DNA of 16,601 nt from Clostridiales bacterium (GTDB taxonomy: Bacteria; Bacillota; Clostridia; Oscillospirales; Oscillospiraceae), in NCBI GenBank assembly GCA_019418625.1, contig DYBL01000061.1, positions 1-16,601 of the forward strand, given 5' to 3'. Every line of letters starts with the position of its first letter. Within the stretch, counting starts at the first letter, position 1. The notes beneath the pieces are model-generated. The model did no database searches, was not told the origin of the DNA, and was given only the letters and a program-made list of their open reading frames with translations. Position numbers and translations under genes: made by a program. This document shows, one piece after another, positions 6,187-15,156 of this stretch.

Positions 6187-7074
6187 TCACACCTGCAGGA
6201 ATTTCCGAATGGCGGACAAGCTGCCGCCCACGCCGATCACCACGCCCGCCGCGGCAAAAGTGCCCGCCACCGGCAGCCACATCTCCGTAAATGGGATGAT
6301 CTGGATCAGCTGAAGGGTATCGTTGTTGGCCACGCCCTTGGCCACGGCGCCGTACAGTCCCCATTGGAGCAAAAACGCCACGGCGGCGCCGATCAGGCCG
6401 AACAAAAATCCCTCGTACACGAAAGGCCAGCGGATAAAGCCGTTGGTGGCACCCACCATGCGCATGATGGCGATCTCCTCCCGGCGGTCGAAGGTGGTGA
6501 GCTTGATGGTGTTGGAAATAATAAACACGGAGACCACGAACAAAATGGCGATCAGTGCCACGCATACCACCGTGGCCACGTTGCGCACGGTGATAAAGCC
6601 GCCGGCGATCTCCTCATAGGCGTTGACCTTGGCGATACCCTCCACCGCCTTCACCGCTTCCACCGTGGCCGACTGCTGCTGCAGATCCACCACCTTCATG
6701 GCAAATCGGTCCCGGAGGATCTCCGGGTCCAGGTCCTGGAACAGGGCTTCGTCCGGGTACTGGGCCGTGAAGCTCTCCATAGCCTCCTCCTTGGAGATGA
6801 AGGTGGCAGAGGCTACATTGGGGATGGCCTCCAGCGTTCGCTTGAGCGCCTTTGCCTGGGCCTCGGAGTAGCTGTCATCCACATAGGCCAGGATCTCATT
6901 TTCCTGCTCCAGCGTCCGCAGCAGTTCGTTGGCGTTCACCGCCACCAGCGTAAATGTACCCATGATCAGCAGGCATGCTACCGTGATGCCGATGGCCGCA
7001 AAGGACATGAATCCGTGGCTGAACATATTGCTCAGGCCCTCGTGGAAAAAATACCGGAAATCGTGCTTAGCCAT
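6187..7074 (-). CDS. ftsX: Cell division ABC-type protein FtsX
   Basis: FtsX is the membrane half of FtsEX. It does not move a substrate but passes ATP-driven movement from FtsE to a wall hydrolase outside. The 295 residues show the family layout. A short cytoplasmic N terminus (FRYFFHEGLSNMF) precedes membrane helix 1 (about 22-45). An external domain of about 115 residues follows, then three more helices near 165-195, 215-240 and 265-290. The ATG at 7074 has GGGAGGG seven bases upstream and overlaps the ftsE end by 8 bp, so translation is coupled; the ATG at 7092 would add six residues without better support. The stop runs into the peptidase ribosome binding site. Confidence 0.95.
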   Translation of the reverse strand: MAKHDFRYFFHEGLSNMFSHGFMSFAAIGITVACLLIMGTFTLVAVNANELLRTLEQENEILAYVDDSYSEAQAKALKRTLEAIPNVASATFISKEEAMESFTAQYPDEALFQDLDPEILRDRFAMKVVDLQQQSATVEAVKAVEGIAKVNAYEEIAGGFITVRNVATVVCVALIAILFVVSVFIISNTIKLTTFDRREEIAIMRMVGATNGFIRWPFVYEGFLFGLIGAAVAFLLQWGLYGAVAKGVANNDTLQLIQIIPFTEMWLPVAGTFAAAGVVIGVGGSLSAIRKFLQV

Positions 7075-7759
7075 GGATGTGCCCTCCCACATAACCGCCT
7101 ACGCTGTCGTTGATCACGTGGCCGGAGTCAATGGTGATGACCCGCTTTCCGAACCGGTCCACCAGGTCCTTTTCGTGCGTTACCACCACCACCGTGGTTC
7201 CCAGCTGGTTGATCTTTACCAGAAGGCCCATCAGCTCCAGTGAGCGCTCCGGGTCCAGGTTGCCGGTGGGCTCGTCAGCAATGATGGTATCCGGATTGTT
7301 CACCAGCGCCCGGGCAATGGCCACACGCTGCTGCTCGCCGCCGGAGAGCTCGGTGGGATAGCTGTCCGCCTTCTTCTCCAGGCCCACCAGCTGCAAAACA
7401 TAGGGGATCCGCTTGCGGATCTCCTTGGGCGGCGCACCCACCGCCCGCATGACGAAAGCCAGATTATCATAGACCGTCTTTTTCTCGATCAGCCGGAAAT
7501 CCTGGAAGATCACGCCCAGTGTCCGCCGCATAAGGGGGATCTGCCGGTCTGCAATGTTGCTGATGGAAAAGCCGTTGATCATGATCCGTCCGGCACAGGG
7601 CTCCACCTCGCCCGTCAGCAGCTTGATGATGGTGGATTTTCCGGAGCCGGAGGGGCCCACCAAAAACACAAACTCCCCATCCTCGATGGTCAGGCTGATC
7701 CCGCGGATGGCTTTTGTGCCGTTGTCATACTCCATCTCCACGTCTTTCAATCGAATCAT
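7067..7759 (-). CDS. ftsE: Cell division ATP-binding protein FtsE
   Basis: FtsE is the cytoplasmic ATPase that works with FtsX to control peptidoglycan hydrolysis at division or elongation sites. The 230 residues are a single ABC domain: Walker A GPSGSGKST with K41, signature LSGGEQQRVAIARAL, Walker B IIADEPTGNLDP and the switch histidine in VVVVTHE. The N terminus MIRLKDVEMEYDNG is typical of FtsE. The ATG at 7759 has GAGGTG four bases upstream; the GTG at 7771 lies inside that site and is unlikely. It is the first gene of ftsE-ftsX-peptidase-unknown, with a promoter about 100 bp upstream. Confidence 0.96.
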   Translation of the reverse strand: MIRLKDVEMEYDNGTKAIRGISLTIEDGEFVFLVGPSGSGKSTIIKLLTGEVEPCAGRIMINGFSISNIADRQIPLMRRTLGVIFQDFRLIEKKTVYDNLAFVMRAVGAPPKEIRKRIPYVLQLVGLEKKADSYPTELSGGEQQRVAIARALVNNPDTIIADEPTGNLDPERSLELMGLLVKINQLGTTVVVVTHEKDLVDRFGKRVITIDSGHVINDSVGGYVGGHIHG

Positions 7760-7856
7760 TTGGCACCTCACAGGTCTGATTATCCGTTCAGACGACCGCT
7801 TTCCCGGAAAGGTTCCGCCTTTTCGCGCCGGTCGACATAATTCCTTACGAAATCAC

Positions 7857-7885
7857 ATTATATACAGATTTTTGCGGCAATGCAA
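7857..7885 (-). promoter_or_regulatory. Sigma-A promoter for the ftsE operon
   Basis: On the - strand TTGCAT (7885-7880), 17 bases, TATAAT (7862-7857). The leader to the ftsE ATG is about 90 nt and contains a small hairpin, GTCTGA with TCAGAC, around 7773-7795 close to the ribosome binding site. Confidence 0.8.
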
Positions 7886-7969
7886 GGTATGGACCGCATA
7901 TTTCCGTATTTTTTCTCAGGCTGCGAAGCCGGTTGTTCTGAAGCCGCAGTCAAAGCCCCGCCGCGCCTG

Positions 7970-8000
7970 AAAAAGCCCCGGCCGGGGAGCCGGTCGGGGC
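7970..8000 (-). terminator. Intrinsic terminator of the CdaR-like regulator gene
   Basis: GCCCCG-A-CCGG pairs with CCGG-C-CGGGGC (10 pairs, one mismatch, loop CTCC; 8000-7975), followed on the - strand by five U. It begins 27 bp after the regulator's stop codon. Confidence 0.9.
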
Positions 8001-8026
8001 AAACAGATGGTATGTATGGGGAAAAA

Positions 8027-9118
8027 TCAGGAATCGATCCCGCGGGAGGTCAGATATTTCTTGACCATCAAAGCGACCTTAAAGGTAATGGCGTCGTCAA
8101 ACTCCCGCAGATCCAACCCGGTGAGCTTTTTGATCTTTTCCAGCCGGTAAACCAGCGTATTGCGGTGAACGAAGAGCTTCCGGGCGGTCTCGGAGACGTT
8201 CAGGTTGTTCTCGAAGAACTTGTGGATGGTGAAGAGGGTCTCCTTGTCCAGCGCATCAATGGGGTTCTTCTTGAAGACCTCCTGGAGGAACATCTCGCAC
8301 AACGTAGTGGGCAGCTGGTAGATCAGCCGGCCGATGCCCAGGTTCTCATAGTTGATGACATATTTCTCCGTATCGAAGACCTTGCCCACCTCGATGGCGA
8401 TCTGGGCCTCCTTGTAGCTCTTGGCCAGGTCCCGCAGGTGGGTGGCCACGGTGCCGATGCCCACTACCACGGCGGGCTCACCGCCCACCCGCAGCGTCTC
8501 CTCCACAGAGGCAGCGATCTTGTTGAGCTCCTTGATGCCGGCGCCCTCGGGCATCTGCCGGATCAGCACCACGTCTCCCTCGCCCACGCTGAGGACGAAA
8601 TCGTTCTGCCGGTCGGGGAACAGGGACTGGATCACATCCGTGGGCACGGACTCGCCCTTCTTCAAAGAGCGCACCACAAATACGCCCCGGGGCACATCGG
8701 CGGTGACCCGCAGCTCCTTGGCCCGCATGTAGATGTCGCCCAGCATGATATTGTCGGAAATGATATCCTTGACGAAAGACCCCCGGTCGTGCTTTTCCTC
8801 GTAATAGGCCTTGGCCGCGTTGAGGGCCACCGTAGCCATGGCGCAGACGGTCTTGCTGATCTCATTGTCCCCAAAGGCAAACGCGGCGTAATCAAACTGA
8901 TTGCTCCACCCGTTGAGCGCCTTGAAGGTTTTTCCATCGGAGGTGACCATGGAGCCGCCCGCAGCGTTGACCACCGGCACGTTCTCCGCCCATCGCTGAC
9001 CGATCATGGAAAGCTCACTGCATGCGATGACGATTCCCTCTGCGTCGATCACACCTACGGTACGGTCTGTATTCTCCTTCAGCTGCAAAACCACATTTTG
9101 AAAAATTCTTCCAGACAT
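8027..9118 (-). CDS. CdaR/PucR-family transcriptional regulator
   Basis: A DNA-binding regulator of 363 residues. The N-terminal part (about 1-130; VGVIDAEGIVIACSELSMIG) resembles the sugar-diacid recognition domain of CdaR proteins. The middle (about 145-290) resembles the degenerate GGDEF-like domain of this family, ending in the typical YKEAQIAIEVG and YENLGIGRLIYQL. The last 60 residues hold the PucR-type helix-turn-helix (NLNVSETARKLFVHRNTLVY). The ligand cannot be told from sequence and may not be a sugar acid. The ATG at 9118 has GGAGG six bases upstream; the GTG at 9133 is inside that site. It is a single-gene unit with its own promoter and terminator. Repeats over its promoter suggest self-regulation. 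Confidence 0.9.
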   Translation of the reverse strand: MSGRIFQNVVLQLKENTDRTVGVIDAEGIVIACSELSMIGQRWAENVPVVNAAGGSMVTSDGKTFKALNGWSNQFDYAAFAFGDNEISKTVCAMATVALNAAKAYYEEKHDRGSFVKDIISDNIMLGDIYMRAKELRVTADVPRGVFVVRSLKKGESVPTDVIQSLFPDRQNDFVLSVGEGDVVLIRQMPEGAGIKELNKIAASVEETLRVGGEPAVVVGIGTVATHLRDLAKSYKEAQIAIEVGKVFDTEKYVINYENLGIGRLIYQLPTTLCEMFLQEVFKKNPIDALDKETLFTIHKFFENNLNVSETARKLFVHRNTLVYRLEKIKKLTGLDLREFDDAITFKVALMVKKYLTSRGIDS

Positions 9119-9160
9119 GGTTGCCCTCCTCACCTAAAATCACACGGGAGTCTTTGTGCA

Positions 9161-9230
9161 TTTTGTCAATGTCTACATTATATCGGCATTTTCGTCAAAA
9201 CGCAAGATGTTTTTTCTCTTTTCGACAAAA
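9161..9230. repeat. Three repeats over the regulator promoter, candidate operator
   Basis: On the + strand TTTTCGTCAAAA (9189-9200) and TTTTCGACAAAA (9219-9230) differ at one base and start exactly 30 bp apart. A third, TTTTGTCAA (9161-9169), lacks one C and starts 28 bp before the first. They lie just downstream of the -10, in the -10/-35 spacer (touching the -35), and upstream of the -35. The TTTT-N4-AAAA dyad and the three-turn spacing suggest protein binding on one helix face, most simply by the regulator itself. Seen directly; binding is inferred. Confidence 0.55.
9177..9205 (-). promoter_or_regulatory. Promoter of the CdaR-like regulator gene
   Basis: On the - strand TTGCGT (9205-9200), 17 bases, TATAAT (9182-9177). 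The -10 is perfect and the -35 weak. Transcription would start near 9170, about 50 nt before the ATG at 9118. A weak -35 fits a regulated promoter. Confidence 0.7.
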
Positions 9231-9251
9231 AAATCACCTGCTTTTTGGTGA
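9227..9251 (-). terminator. Weak intrinsic terminator after the pseudouridine synthase gene
   Basis: TCACC (9251-9247 read on the - strand) pairs with GGTGA (9238-9234) around an 8-base loop, followed by seven U. The stem is only 5 bp but the U tract is long, and it sits about 25 bp after the stop codon. It overlaps the outermost regulator repeat. Confidence 0.5.
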
Positions 9252-9276
9252 AGATTTGAATTTGCCTTTGGGTTTC

Positions 9277-10002
9277 TTAAGCTTTTTGTAAAAGTTCCAC
9301 CTCTTTTGCCGTCAAAAACCGGAATTTTCCTCTCTCCAGTGCAGGATCCAAGGGCAGATTGCCCATTGCGATCCGCTCCAGATACACCACCGGCTTCCCC
9401 CGCTGTGCCAGCATACGCTTGATCTGATGGAACTTTCCCTCCCGCAGCGTGACCCGCGCTTCGCTCTCCACACCAGCGGAGAGGATCTCCAGCCCCGCTG
9501 GCAGGCAGATAAGGCCGTCGTCCAGTGTCATACCCGCGGCAAAGGCGGCGCAGTCTTCCTCCGTCAAAAAACCGGATACGCGGGTATAGTACACCTTATC
9601 CACATGGTGCCGGGGAGAGAGCAGATCGTGGGCAAGGCTGCCCTGGTTGGTCAAAAGCAGCAGTCCCTCCGTGTCCTTGTCCAACCGCCCCACCGGGAAA
9701 AGCTTTTGCTTTTGCAGCTCCGGCGGCAGCAGATCCAGCACCGTCTTTCCCCGCCCGTCCTCTGTGGCAGAAAGATATCCCGCGGGCTTATTGAGCATGA
9801 TCCATGTATAGCGGCGGTAAGTGATGGTCTCCCCATTGACCACGATCTCCGCCGTCTCCGGGTCTGCCTTTTCCTCTGCTGAGCGGGGCGGCATCCCGTT
9901 GACCAGCACTCTTCCCTGACGGATCAGATTTTTTACCTCCCGGCGCGACCACCGTCCGGTGGAGGCGATGATCTTGTCCAGCCGTTCCAGCGCCATCTCC
10001 AT
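9277..10002 (-). CDS. rRNA pseudouridine synthase, RsuA/RluB family
   Basis: This enzyme converts a specific uridine in ribosomal RNA to pseudouridine. The 241 residues comprise an N-terminal S4 RNA-binding domain (about 4-60; LDKIIASTGRWSRREVKNLI) and the synthase domain. The catalytic aspartate is D108 in GRLDKDTEGLLLLTNQG, and GKFHQIKRM near residue 195 is the other family signature. RsuA modifies 16S U516, whereas RluB and RluE modify 23S rRNA; the target cannot be decided here. GGGAGGGG lies just before the ATG at 10002, and a second ATG at 9996 is equally possible. It stands alone between tuf and the regulator, divergent from the DUF4830 gene. Confidence 0.92.
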   Translation of the reverse strand: MEMALERLDKIIASTGRWSRREVKNLIRQGRVLVNGMPPRSAEEKADPETAEIVVNGETITYRRYTWIMLNKPAGYLSATEDGRGKTVLDLLPPELQKQKLFPVGRLDKDTEGLLLLTNQGSLAHDLLSPRHHVDKVYYTRVSGFLTEEDCAAFAAGMTLDDGLICLPAGLEILSAGVESEARVTLREGKFHQIKRMLAQRGKPVVYLERIAMGNLPLDPALERGKFRFLTAKEVELLQKA

Positions 10003-10083
10003 TCTCCCCTCCCTTGGATTCTGTGGTCCATCCTATCATATTCGTCCCAAAAAATGAATAGGAAATTGCAGGAGGGGATCGAT

Positions 10084-10545
10084 ATGTTCATTTGGAGTAC
10101 CCGGTTGTCCAAAAAAAAGCTGGTGCTGGGCGGCGTGCTGATCGCCTGCGTGCTGGCCGCAGCTCTCTTTCTTCCAACGCTGCTGGGAGCGGAGGAGGCC
10201 CCGGCCGCTCTGCCGGGAGAGACGAATGCCCAACGGGTGGAATACCTGCGCAATTGCGGCTGGGAAGTGGTGGAGGAGCCGGTGGAGACGTTCCAGTTCC
10301 TGCTGCCGGAGAAGCTGGAAGAGCCCTATGCTTCCTACAACGACCTCCAGCTCTCCCAGGGGTTTGACCTGCGTCCATACTGCGGACGCCAGCTGGCCCG
10401 CTACACCTACACGCTCACCAACTACCCGGATCGTCCCGAAGGCGTCCAGGCAAATTTGTACGTCTGTGACGGGCAGATCATCGGAGGCGACATCTTCTGT
10501 CCGGGTGCCGGCGGCTTCCAGGAGGCGCTCCTGTCTGCGCAGTAA
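10084..10545 (+). CDS. DUF4830-type protein with N-terminal membrane anchor
   Basis: The function is unknown. The 153-residue protein has a basic start (RLSKKK), one hydrophobic segment (about 14-37, ending near PTLLGAEEAP), and an exported domain. The pattern ETNAQRVEYLRNCGWEV, followed by LQLSQGFDLRPYCGRQLARYTYTLTNYP and NLYVCDGQIIGGDI, matches my memory of DUF4830, common in gut Clostridia; not checked by search. The ATG at 10084 has AGGAGGGG six bases upstream and is preferred to the ATG at 10054. It is the only complete chromosomal gene here on the + strand, divergent from the pseudouridine synthase gene and convergent with tuf. No clear promoter is seen in the 81-bp divergent gap. Confidence 0.8.
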   Translation: MFIWSTRLSKKKLVLGGVLIACVLAAALFLPTLLGAEEAPAALPGETNAQRVEYLRNCGWEVVEEPVETFQFLLPEKLEEPYASYNDLQLSQGFDLRPYCGRQLARYTYTLTNYPDRPEGVQANLYVCDGQIIGGDIFCPGAGGFQEALLSAQ

Positions 10546-10557
10546 CGCCGCCCGGGC

Positions 10558-10592
10558 AAAAAAAGAGGACTGCTGCAATGCAGCAGTCCTCT
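10558..10592 (-). terminator. Strong intrinsic terminator after tuf
   Basis: A perfect 14-bp stem (10564-10577 with 10579-10592) is followed on the - strand by seven U (10564-10558). It lies 13 bp beyond the tuf stop codon and closes the str region. It could also block transcripts from the convergent DUF4830 gene, although the + side lacks a U tract. Confidence 0.95.
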
Positions 10593-10605
10593 CGGGCAGA
10601 AGAAA

Positions 10606-11811
<1,206 letters not shown>

Positions 11812-11875
11812 TTGAAAATCCTCCTGTCAAAATAGATATCCGCTTGTATTCATGCAAAATTATTCAGCATGGAAT

Positions 11876-11904
11876 ATTTTACAGTATATTGCGGGGAAAA
11901 TCAA
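11876..11904 (-). promoter_or_regulatory. Possible separate tuf promoter
   Basis: On the - strand TTGATT (11904-11899), 17 bases ending in TG, then TAAAAT (11881-11876). It lies in the AT-rich fusA-tuf gap, about 65 nt before the tuf start. No good terminator separates fusA from tuf, so tuf is probably made from both this promoter and read-through. Confidence 0.45.
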
Positions 11905-11915
11905 TCCCTTTTTCC

Positions 11916-14021
11916 TTAGTCCTGGGGCTTGGTACGCTCGCTGACGATCTTATCCCGCAGGTTCTTAGGCAGCTCGGAATAGCTGTGGGGCTCCATGGTG
12001 TACTGGCCACGGCCCTGAGTGGCAGAACGCAGGTCGGTGGCGTAGCCAAACATGTTGGCCAGAGGCACCAGAGCGTCCACCTGCTGTGCACCGGGACGAG
12101 CCTCCTGGCCCAGGATCTGGCCGCGGCGGGCGGTCAGATCGCCGATCACGGTGCCCAGATAGTCATCGGGCGCAATGACGGAGACCTTCATGATGGGCTC
12201 AAGCAGCACGGGATCCGCCTTGCGGCAGGCCTCCTTGAAGGCCATGGAACCGGCGATCTTGAACGCCATTTCAGAAGAGTCGACCTCGTGATAGGAGCCA
12301 TCATACAGGGTGACCTTGACGTCCACAACGGGGAAGCCGGCCACAACACCTGCCTGCAGAGCGCCGCGGATACCGGCGTCGACAGCGGGGATGAACTCCT
12401 TGGGGATGGCGCCGCCCACGACGGCATTGACAAACTCGTAGCCCTTGCCGGACTCGTTGGGCTCCACCTTGATCTTGACGTGACCGTACTGGCCGGAACC
12501 ACCGCTCTGGCGCTTGTACTTGGTCTCCTGATCCACAGCCTTCTTGATGGTCTCCTTGTAGGCCACCTGAGGCGCACCAACGTTGGCTTCCACCTTGAAC
12601 TCGCGGAGCAGACGGTCCACGATGATCTCCAGGTGCAGCTCGCCCATGCCGGCGATGATGGTCTGGCCAGTCTCTTCGTCGGTGTAGGTCTTGAAGGTGG
12701 GGTCCTCCTCGGCCAGCTTGATCAGGCCCATGGTCATCTTCTCCTGACCGGCTTTGGTCTTGGGCTCGATGGCCACGCGGATCACGGGCTCGGGGAACTC
12801 CATGGACTCCAGGATGATGGGATGCTTTTCATCGCACAGGGTATCGCCGGTGGTGGTGTTCTTCAGACCAACGGCAGCCTCGATATCGCCGGAGAAGACC
12901 TCCTCGATATCCTCCCGGTGGTTGGCGTGCATCTGCAGGATGCGGCCCAGGCGCTCCTTCTGGTTCTTGGTGGAGTTGAGCACCGTGGAACCAGTGGTGA
13001 TATGGCCGGAATACACGCGGAAGAAGCTCAGACGGCCCACATAGGGGTCGGTCATGATCTTGAATGCCAGCGCGGAGAACGGCGCATTGTCATCGGAAGG
13101 ACGCTCCTCCTCCTCATCGGTCTTGGGGTTGACACCCTTGATGGGGGGGATATCCAGCGGGGAGGGCATATAATCAACGATGGCGTCCAGCATCTTCTGC
13201 ACACCCTTGTTTCTGTAAGAGGTGCCGCAGGTGACGGGAACCATTTCGTTGGCGATGGTAGCCTTGCGGATGGCAGCGCGGATCTTGTCCTGAGGCACTT
13301 CCTCGCCGCCCAGATACATCTCCATGATCTCATCATCGAACATGGAGACAGCGTCCATCAGCTTTTCATGATACTCGTTGGCCAGATCCACCATATCCTC
13401 GGGGATCGGCTCCACGCGCATGTCCTTGCCCAGGTCGTCGTAGTAGATGTCGGCGTCCATCTCGATCAGGTCGATGATGCCGCGGAACGTCTCCTCAGAG
13501 CCGATGGGCAGCTGAATGGGCACAGCGTTGCACTTGAGACGGTCTTCGATCATGTGCAGCACGTTGTAGAAATCGGCGCCCATGATGTCCATCTTGTTGA
13601 CGTAGATCATGCGGGGAACCTTGTAGTTATCCGCCTGACGCCAAACCGTCTCAGACTGGGGCTCCACGCCGCCCTTGGCGCACAGAACGGTCACAGAGCC
13701 GTCCAGCACGCGCAGGGAACGCTGCACCTCAACGGTGAAGTCCACGTGGCCCGGGGTGTCGATGATGTTGATGCGGGTGGGCTTGAACTGGTTCTTGGAA
13801 CCAGACCAGAAGCAAGTAGTAGCAGCGGAGGTGATGGTGATACCACGCTCCTGCTCCTGCGCCATCCAGTCCATGGTGGCAGTACCATCATGGGTCTCAC
13901 CGATCTTATAGTTCACGCCGGTGTAGAACAAGATACGCTCGGTCGTCGTGGTCTTGCCCGCATCGATGTGAGCCATAATGCCGATATTTCTGGTATTTTC
14001 AAGAGAAGTTTTTCTCGGCAT
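11916..14021 (-). CDS. fusA: Elongation factor G
   Basis: EF-G is the GTPase that moves tRNA and mRNA through the ribosome after peptide bond formation and, with ribosome recycling factor, splits ribosomes. The 701 residues match the family length. Visible motifs are the P loop AHIDAGKT (17-24), ERGITI, DTPGHVDF and NKMD in the G domain, and the C-terminal domain IV region (YKRQSGGSGQYG). TAGGAG precedes the ATG by seven bases. The gene starts 15 bp after the rpsG stop and belongs to the same operon. No truncation is visible. Confidence 0.98.
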   Translation of the reverse strand: MPRKTSLENTRNIGIMAHIDAGKTTTTERILFYTGVNYKIGETHDGTATMDWMAQEQERGITITSAATTCFWSGSKNQFKPTRINIIDTPGHVDFTVEVQRSLRVLDGSVTVLCAKGGVEPQSETVWRQADNYKVPRMIYVNKMDIMGADFYNVLHMIEDRLKCNAVPIQLPIGSEETFRGIIDLIEMDADIYYDDLGKDMRVEPIPEDMVDLANEYHEKLMDAVSMFDDEIMEMYLGGEEVPQDKIRAAIRKATIANEMVPVTCGTSYRNKGVQKMLDAIVDYMPSPLDIPPIKGVNPKTDEEEERPSDDNAPFSALAFKIMTDPYVGRLSFFRVYSGHITTGSTVLNSTKNQKERLGRILQMHANHREDIEEVFSGDIEAAVGLKNTTTGDTLCDEKHPIILESMEFPEPVIRVAIEPKTKAGQEKMTMGLIKLAEEDPTFKTYTDEETGQTIIAGMGELHLEIIVDRLLREFKVEANVGAPQVAYKETIKKAVDQETKYKRQSGGSGQYGHVKIKVEPNESGKGYEFVNAVVGGAIPKEFIPAVDAGIRGALQAGVVAGFPVVDVKVTLYDGSYHEVDSSEMAFKIAGSMAFKEACRKADPVLLEPIMKVSVIAPDDYLGTVIGDLTARRGQILGQEARPGAQQVDALVPLANMFGYATDLRSATQGRGQYTMEPHSYSELPKNLRDKIVSERTKPQD

Positions 14022-14036
14022 ACTGTTACTCCTAAC

Positions 14037-14507
14037 TTACCAGCGGAAATGTGCGAAGGCCTTGTTGGCCTCGGCGGCCTTGTGGACTTCCTCGCGCTTC
14101 TTCACGGCAGCGCCGGTGTTGTTGGCGGCGTCCATGATCTCGCCGGCCAGGCGCTCGGCCATGGTGCGCTCACCGCGGGCGCGGGCATAAGCGGTCAGCC
14201 AGCGCAGACCCAGGGTCTGACGGCGGGCAGGACGCACTTCCATAGGCACCTGATAGTTGGCACCGCCCACGCGGCGGGCCTTGACTTCCAGGCTGGGCAT
14301 GATATTCTCCATAGCCTGGGCAAATACTTCGGTAGGCTCCTTCTCGGTCTTTTCCTTGATCTGGTCAAAGGCCGCATAAACCACCTTCTGGGCTACGCCC
14401 TTCTTGCCGTCCAGCATCACGCTGTTGACGAGCTTCGTCACCAGCACGGAGCCGTATACGGGATCGGGCAGAACCTCTCTCTTGGGAACATTACCTCTTC
14501 TGGGCAC
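14037..14507 (-). CDS. rpsG: 30S ribosomal protein S7 (GTG start)
   Basis: S7 starts assembly of the 30S head and touches the E-site tRNA. I place the start at the GTG at 14507. AAGGAGG lies eight bases upstream, the product is then 156 residues (the family length), and it begins with the standard PRRGNVPKREVLPDP. The ATG at 14525 would put six extra codons across the ribosome binding site. Conserved parts include MLDGKKGVAQKVVY and RRVGGANYQVPMEV. It lies between rpsL (137 bp upstream) and fusA (15 bp downstream). Confidence 0.97.
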   Translation of the reverse strand: MPRRGNVPKREVLPDPVYGSVLVTKLVNSVMLDGKKGVAQKVVYAAFDQIKEKTEKEPTEVFAQAMENIMPSLEVKARRVGGANYQVPMEVRPARRQTLGLRWLTAYARARGERTMAERLAGEIMDAANNTGAAVKKREEVHKAAEANKAFAHFRW

Positions 14508-14532
14508 TATGCTTCCCTCCTTCATAATGATT

Positions 14533-14570
14533 CTATGATCTCATAGGTACTCAAAAGGCAAATTTGCCTT
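14533..14570 (-). other. Two palindromes in the rpsL-rpsG gap
   Basis: AAGGCAAATTTGCCTT (14555-14570) and CTATGA-TC-TCATAG (14533-14546) lie 25-65 nt before the rpsG start. The first is followed on the - strand by UUG and could act as a weak pause or attenuator. In E. coli, S7 represses through the rpsL-rpsG gap; whether that applies here is unknown. Confidence 0.4.
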
Positions 14571-14644
14571 CCGTGGATGCCTGCCAAAGAGGTGTCCCAT
14601 ATCTATGTGAACCTATTCGGCAAAGCTTTCAGAAAAAGAAGTCC

Positions 14645-15061
14645 TTACTTGGACTTGGGCCGCTTGGCACCGTACTTGGAACGAGACTGCATACGGCCGG
14701 AAACGCCCTGGGTGTCCAGAGTGCCGCGGATGATGTGGTAGCGGACACCGGGGAGGTCCTTGACACGGCCGCCGCGGATCATGACCACGGAGTGCTCCTG
14801 CAGGGAGTGGCCCACGCCGGGAATGTAGGCGGTGACCTCATAGCCGTTGGTCAGACGCACACGGGCGATCTTACGCAGAGCGGAGTTGGGCTTCTTGGGG
14901 GTCGCGGTTCTCACGGCGGTGCACACGCCTCTCTTCTGGGGAGAAGGCAGATCGGTGGTCTTGGTCTTCAGGGTGTTCAGACCGAACTGCAGAGCGGGAG
15001 AATTGGACTTGAAGGAAACCTGTTCTCTTCCTTTACGGACCAGCTGGTTAAAAGTAGGCAT
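14645..15061 (-). CDS. rpsL: 30S ribosomal protein S12
   Basis: S12 lies at the decoding centre and controls accuracy. The 138 residues start at the ATG at 15061, with AAAGGAG seven bases upstream; an ATG at 15082 would span that site. Signatures are PTFNQLVRKGRE, SPQKRGVC, TPKKPNSALRK and VKDLPGVRYH. The insertion before SPQKRG is typical of Gram-positive S12. K56 and K57 of TPKKPNS match the E. coli K42/K43 positions and are wild type, so the usual streptomycin-resistance changes are absent there. It follows the L7Ae gene by 95 bp, a gap containing a bulged hairpin. Confidence 0.98.
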   Translation of the reverse strand: MPTFNQLVRKGREQVSFKSNSPALQFGLNTLKTKTTDLPSPQKRGVCTAVRTATPKKPNSALRKIARVRLTNGYEVTAYIPGVGHSLQEHSVVMIRGGRVKDLPGVRYHIIRGTLDTQGVSGRMQSRSKYGAKRPKSK

Positions 15062-15156
15062 TGATGTTCTCCTTTCTTTCATATTTCTGGCAGCCCAAAC
15101 GGACAGCCTTTATTTTTTGCGGAAAGCCCGAAAGCTATTCCGAAAAAACCATATTC

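Noticed and set aside
9177..9198. TTGACG close to the TATAAT of the regulator as its -35
   Set aside because: The spacing is only 10 bases; TTGCGT at 17 bases is workable. The TTGACG is better explained as part of the repeat unit.
4761..9259. Long + strand frames antisense to the peptidase, ftsX and the regulator (4761-6089, 5758-7113, 7880-9259)
   Set aside because: All mirror well-supported - strand genes, lack credible ribosome binding sites and are low-complexity in composition.
10558..10592. Hairpin as intrinsic terminator of the DUF4830 gene
   Set aside because: On the + strand the stem is followed by CGGGCAGAAG without a U tract; the U tract is on the tuf side only.
11844..14546. 900-codon open frame on the + strand across fusA and the 5' part of rpsG
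   Set aside because: It lies antisense to fusA and rpsG, is His/Gly/Leu-rich without domains, and exists because the biased codons of highly expressed genes avoid stops on the opposite strand.
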